Source: Xanthobacteraceae bacterium (GTDB lineage Bacteria > Pseudomonadota > Alphaproteobacteria > Rhizobiales > Xanthobacteraceae). From it: a stretch of 7,982 bases of DNA. The stretch is taken from the NCBI GenBank assembly GCA_030037105.1, contig JASHRY010000324.1, positions 1-7,982 on the forward strand. Reading direction: 5' to 3'. The notes beneath the pieces were generated by a model, which was given only the letters and a program-made list of their open reading frames with translations, had not been told where the DNA came from and searched no databases. The position numbers and the translations under genes are program-made. Positions 6,658 to 7,982 of the stretch are shown in pieces (the stretch's first letter is position 1; the number at the start of each line of letters is the position of its first letter).

Positions 6658-7599
6658 ATGATCATCGGCAGCGAGAAGGACGTCACCACGGCGGTGCTGA
6701 GCGAACTCGAGCGCGCGCCCGACCCACGCTTTCGCGCGATCATGTCCGCCTTCGTCCGCCACCTGCACGATTTCGCCCGCGAGGTGAAATTGACCGAAGA
6801 GGAGTTCCAAGCGGCCGTCGGCTACATCGTCGCGCTCGGCAAGCACACCAACGAGAACCACAACGAGGCGGTGCTGATGTCGGGGACGCTCGGCTTCTCC
6901 GCCCTCATCTGTCTCCTCAACAACGGCGATCACGGGCAGACCGAGACCGACGCCAACCAGCTCGGCCCGTTCTGGCGGCTGAATTCGCCGCGCACCGAGA
7001 CCGGCGGCTCGATCGTGCGCTCGCCGACGCCGGGACCGGCCCTGTTCGTCGAGGCCTCCTTCCGCGACGTTGCCGGCAAGCCGATCGCCGGCGCCGAGGT
7101 CGACGTCTGGCAGTCCTCGCCCGAGGGCTTTTACGAAAACCAGGACCCGCAGCAGTCGGACATGAACCTGCGCGGCAAGTTCATCACCGACACGAACGGC
7201 CGCATCAGCTTCCGCAGCGTCAAGCCGGCCGGCTATCCGATCCCGATCGACGGTCCGGTGGGCGATCTCCTGCGCGCGCAGCGCCGGCACAATATGCGCC
7301 CGGCGCACCTGCATTTCCTTGCCTACAAGACCGGCTTCAAGACGTTGATCTCGCAGCTTTACGTGCCCGACGACAAATACATCGACAGCGACGTGCAGTT
7401 CGGCGTCACCCGCCACCTCATCGGCAATTACCTGCGCCACGACGAGCCGCGCGCGGGAACCGCCGACGTGACGTCGCCTTGGTACTCGCTCGCGCACACT
7501 TTCGTTATGGAAAAGGGCACGGCGCGCCTGCCCAAGCCGCCGATCAGCGGTCGCGCACGCGGCGCGCGGCCGCAAATTCCGCATCTCGAACCGGCGTGA
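6658..7599 (+). CDS. Intradiol ring-cleavage dioxygenase, probable hydroxyquinol 1,2-dioxygenase
   Basis: This 313-aa protein belongs to the catechol/hydroxyquinol intradiol dioxygenases, non-heme Fe(III) enzymes that open a dihydroxylated aromatic ring between its hydroxyls. The helical dimerisation region lies at about 1-105 and the beta-sandwich catalytic domain at about 125-290. The four iron ligands are visible: Tyr159 in SPEGFYENQD, Tyr193 in PAGYPIP, and His217 and His219 in RPAHLHF. Their spacing is close to that of characterised hydroxyquinol dioxygenases. The DANQLGPFWR stretch, GYPIPIDGPVGDLL and the length favour hydroxyquinol (1,2,4-trihydroxybenzene), giving maleylacetate, over catechol. 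The ATG at 6658 has GGAG at 6647-6650. The open frame extends upstream to 6373 but that part overlaps DUF1489. The gene ends with two successive stops, TGATGA. No maleylacetate reductase, monooxygenase or regulator is nearby in the window. Confidence 0.9.
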   Translation: MIIGSEKDVTTAVLSELERAPDPRFRAIMSAFVRHLHDFAREVKLTEEEFQAAVGYIVALGKHTNENHNEAVLMSGTLGFSALICLLNNGDHGQTETDANQLGPFWRLNSPRTETGGSIVRSPTPGPALFVEASFRDVAGKPIAGAEVDVWQSSPEGFYENQDPQQSDMNLRGKFITDTNGRISFRSVKPAGYPIPIDGPVGDLLRAQRRHNMRPAHLHFLAYKTGFKTLISQLYVPDDKYIDSDVQFGVTRHLIGNYLRHDEPRAGTADVTSPWYSLAHTFVMEKGTARLPKPPISGRARGARPQIPHLEPA

Positions 7600-7622
7600 T
7601 GACAAGCGGACTGGAGTACGTG

Positions 7623-7645
7623 GTTGCGGTTGGCCCTCAATCACC
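7623..7645 (+). repeat. 23-base direct repeat, copy 1
   Basis: This copy begins GTTGCGGTTGG and ends CTCAATCACC. It is identical over 23 bases to 7689-7711, with starts 66 bases apart. Identity stops abruptly on both sides (G versus T before, A versus G after). It lies between the dioxygenase stop and the IS66 terminus. Confidence 0.9.
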
Positions 7646-7688
7646 AAACCGCTAAGCTCGCCGCGCAGCAACAGGCGCTGGCGAAGAT

Positions 7689-7711
7689 GTTGCGGTTGGC
7701 CCTCAATCACC
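7689..7711 (+). repeat. 23-base direct repeat, copy 2, abutting the IS66 end
   Basis: Identical to 7623-7645. Its last base is immediately followed by GTAAGCGC, the presumed IS66 terminus at 7712. The last eight bases, CAATCACC (7704-7711), are the candidate 8-base target duplication expected of an IS66-family insertion, but the other IS end is outside the window so this cannot be confirmed here. Confidence 0.9.
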
Positions 7712-7982
7712 GTAAGCGCTGTTTTCAAGCCACGTCTTTGAGCGGCATGGCGGCGTGATAAGCCCAGGGCAGGAGTTCGTTGATGGGCTGTTGGGGTGAC
7801 CGTTAACGATCTTGCTGATCACGTCAGCGAGATAGGCGTAAGGATCAACGCTGTTGAGTTTGCAGGTTTCAATCAACGAGGCGATGACCGCCCAATGCTC
7901 GCCGCCGTCATCGGAGCCGGCGAACAACGCATTTTTTCGATTCAAGGCGATTGGTCGGATGGTTCGCTCCACGACGTTCGAA
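7712..7982 (-). mobile_element. IS66-family insertion sequence, transposase 3' end and terminus (partial)
   Basis: The plus strand from 7712 starts GTAAGCGCTG. GTAA is the characteristic outermost sequence of IS66-family inverted repeats. The transposase C-terminus reads out of the right edge toward this end and stops only 13 bases inside it, as in known members, where the tnpC stop lies close to the right-hand repeat. The rest of the element, including the other terminus and any tnpA/tnpB accessory genes, lies beyond base 7982. Its base composition is less GC-rich than the preceding genes, consistent with acquired DNA. Confidence 0.82.
7725..7982 (-). pseudogene. IS66-family transposase (TnpC-type), C-terminal fragment with frameshift
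   Basis: Read on the minus strand from the right edge, the protein runs SNVVERTIRPIALNRKN, then LFAGSDDGGEHWAVIASLIE and KLNSVDPYAYLADVISKIVN, ending GHPNS. This is the conserved C-terminal end of the IS66 DDE transposase; the ERxIRP block carries its last catalytic-region Glu. After NGHPNS the frame shifts. Deleting one base near 7785-7786 (CC where the family pattern predicts CGC for Arg) explains it, because restoring a base gives R-INELLPWAYHAAMPLKDVA and a TGA at 7725-7727. In the existing frame translation continues in an unrelated tail to 7703. The 5' part is outside the window. Whether transposition activity is lost is uncertain because the change touches only the last ~20 residues. 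Confidence 0.82.

Noticed and set aside
4719..6743. Very long 674-codon open frame on the minus strand opposite the carboxylase gene
   Set aside because: It lies fully antisense to mccA and DUF1489, has no recognisable domain and is low-complexity Arg/Ala/His. It is a GC-driven shadow.
7623..7711. CRISPR array
   Set aside because: Only two 23-base copies are seen, the spacing is a single 43-base interval, the repeat lacks a typical CRISPR palindrome, and there are no cas genes.
6616..7728. 370-codon open frame on the minus strand opposite the dioxygenase gene
   Set aside because: Antisense to a gene with intact iron ligands, with no family-like content. Long antisense frames are expected at this GC content.

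Overview
The window is GC-rich chromosomal DNA of an alphaproteobacterium, most likely a Hyphomicrobiales member near Bradyrhizobiaceae/Xanthobacteraceae. The clues are a divergent lptF/pepA pair followed by holC, a DUF1489 gene, and the G/C-rich third codon positions. This placement is inferred from gene content; no search was run.

Layout: (1) bases 1-50, minus strand, hold the first codons of lptF (LPS export permease), which runs off the left edge. (2) After a ~290-base divergent intergenic region come pepA (leucyl aminopeptidase, M17) and holC (DNA polymerase III chi), 23 bases apart and probably one operon. (3) An AT-rich gap leads to a 119-aa protein of unknown function whose -10-like box lies almost on its start codon, so its mRNA may be leaderless. 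(4) Next is an unrecognised 360-aa protein with two N-terminal membrane segments, two pairs of cysteines and a Pro/Ala-rich tail. (5) A complete biotin-dependent acyl-CoA carboxylase alpha subunit (methylcrotonyl-CoA type) follows, with a DUF1489 gene only 9 bases downstream. No carboxyltransferase beta gene is visible. (6) A stand-alone intradiol ring-cleavage dioxygenase, best matched to hydroxyquinol 1,2-dioxygenase, comes next. (7) The right edge is one end of an IS66-family element on the minus strand. Its GTAA-type terminus is at 7712, its transposase has a one-base frameshift near the C-terminus, and it sits exactly at the end of a 23-base direct repeat.

Functionally this is mainly core metabolism and replication (peptide turnover, polymerase III accessory subunit, branched-chain acyl-CoA catabolism). 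A probable aromatic-degradation gene lies beside the mobile element. I found no clear defence system, CRISPR array, tRNA or rRNA. The least explained parts are the 119-aa and 360-aa proteins and the 66-base-period repeat at the IS66 junction.
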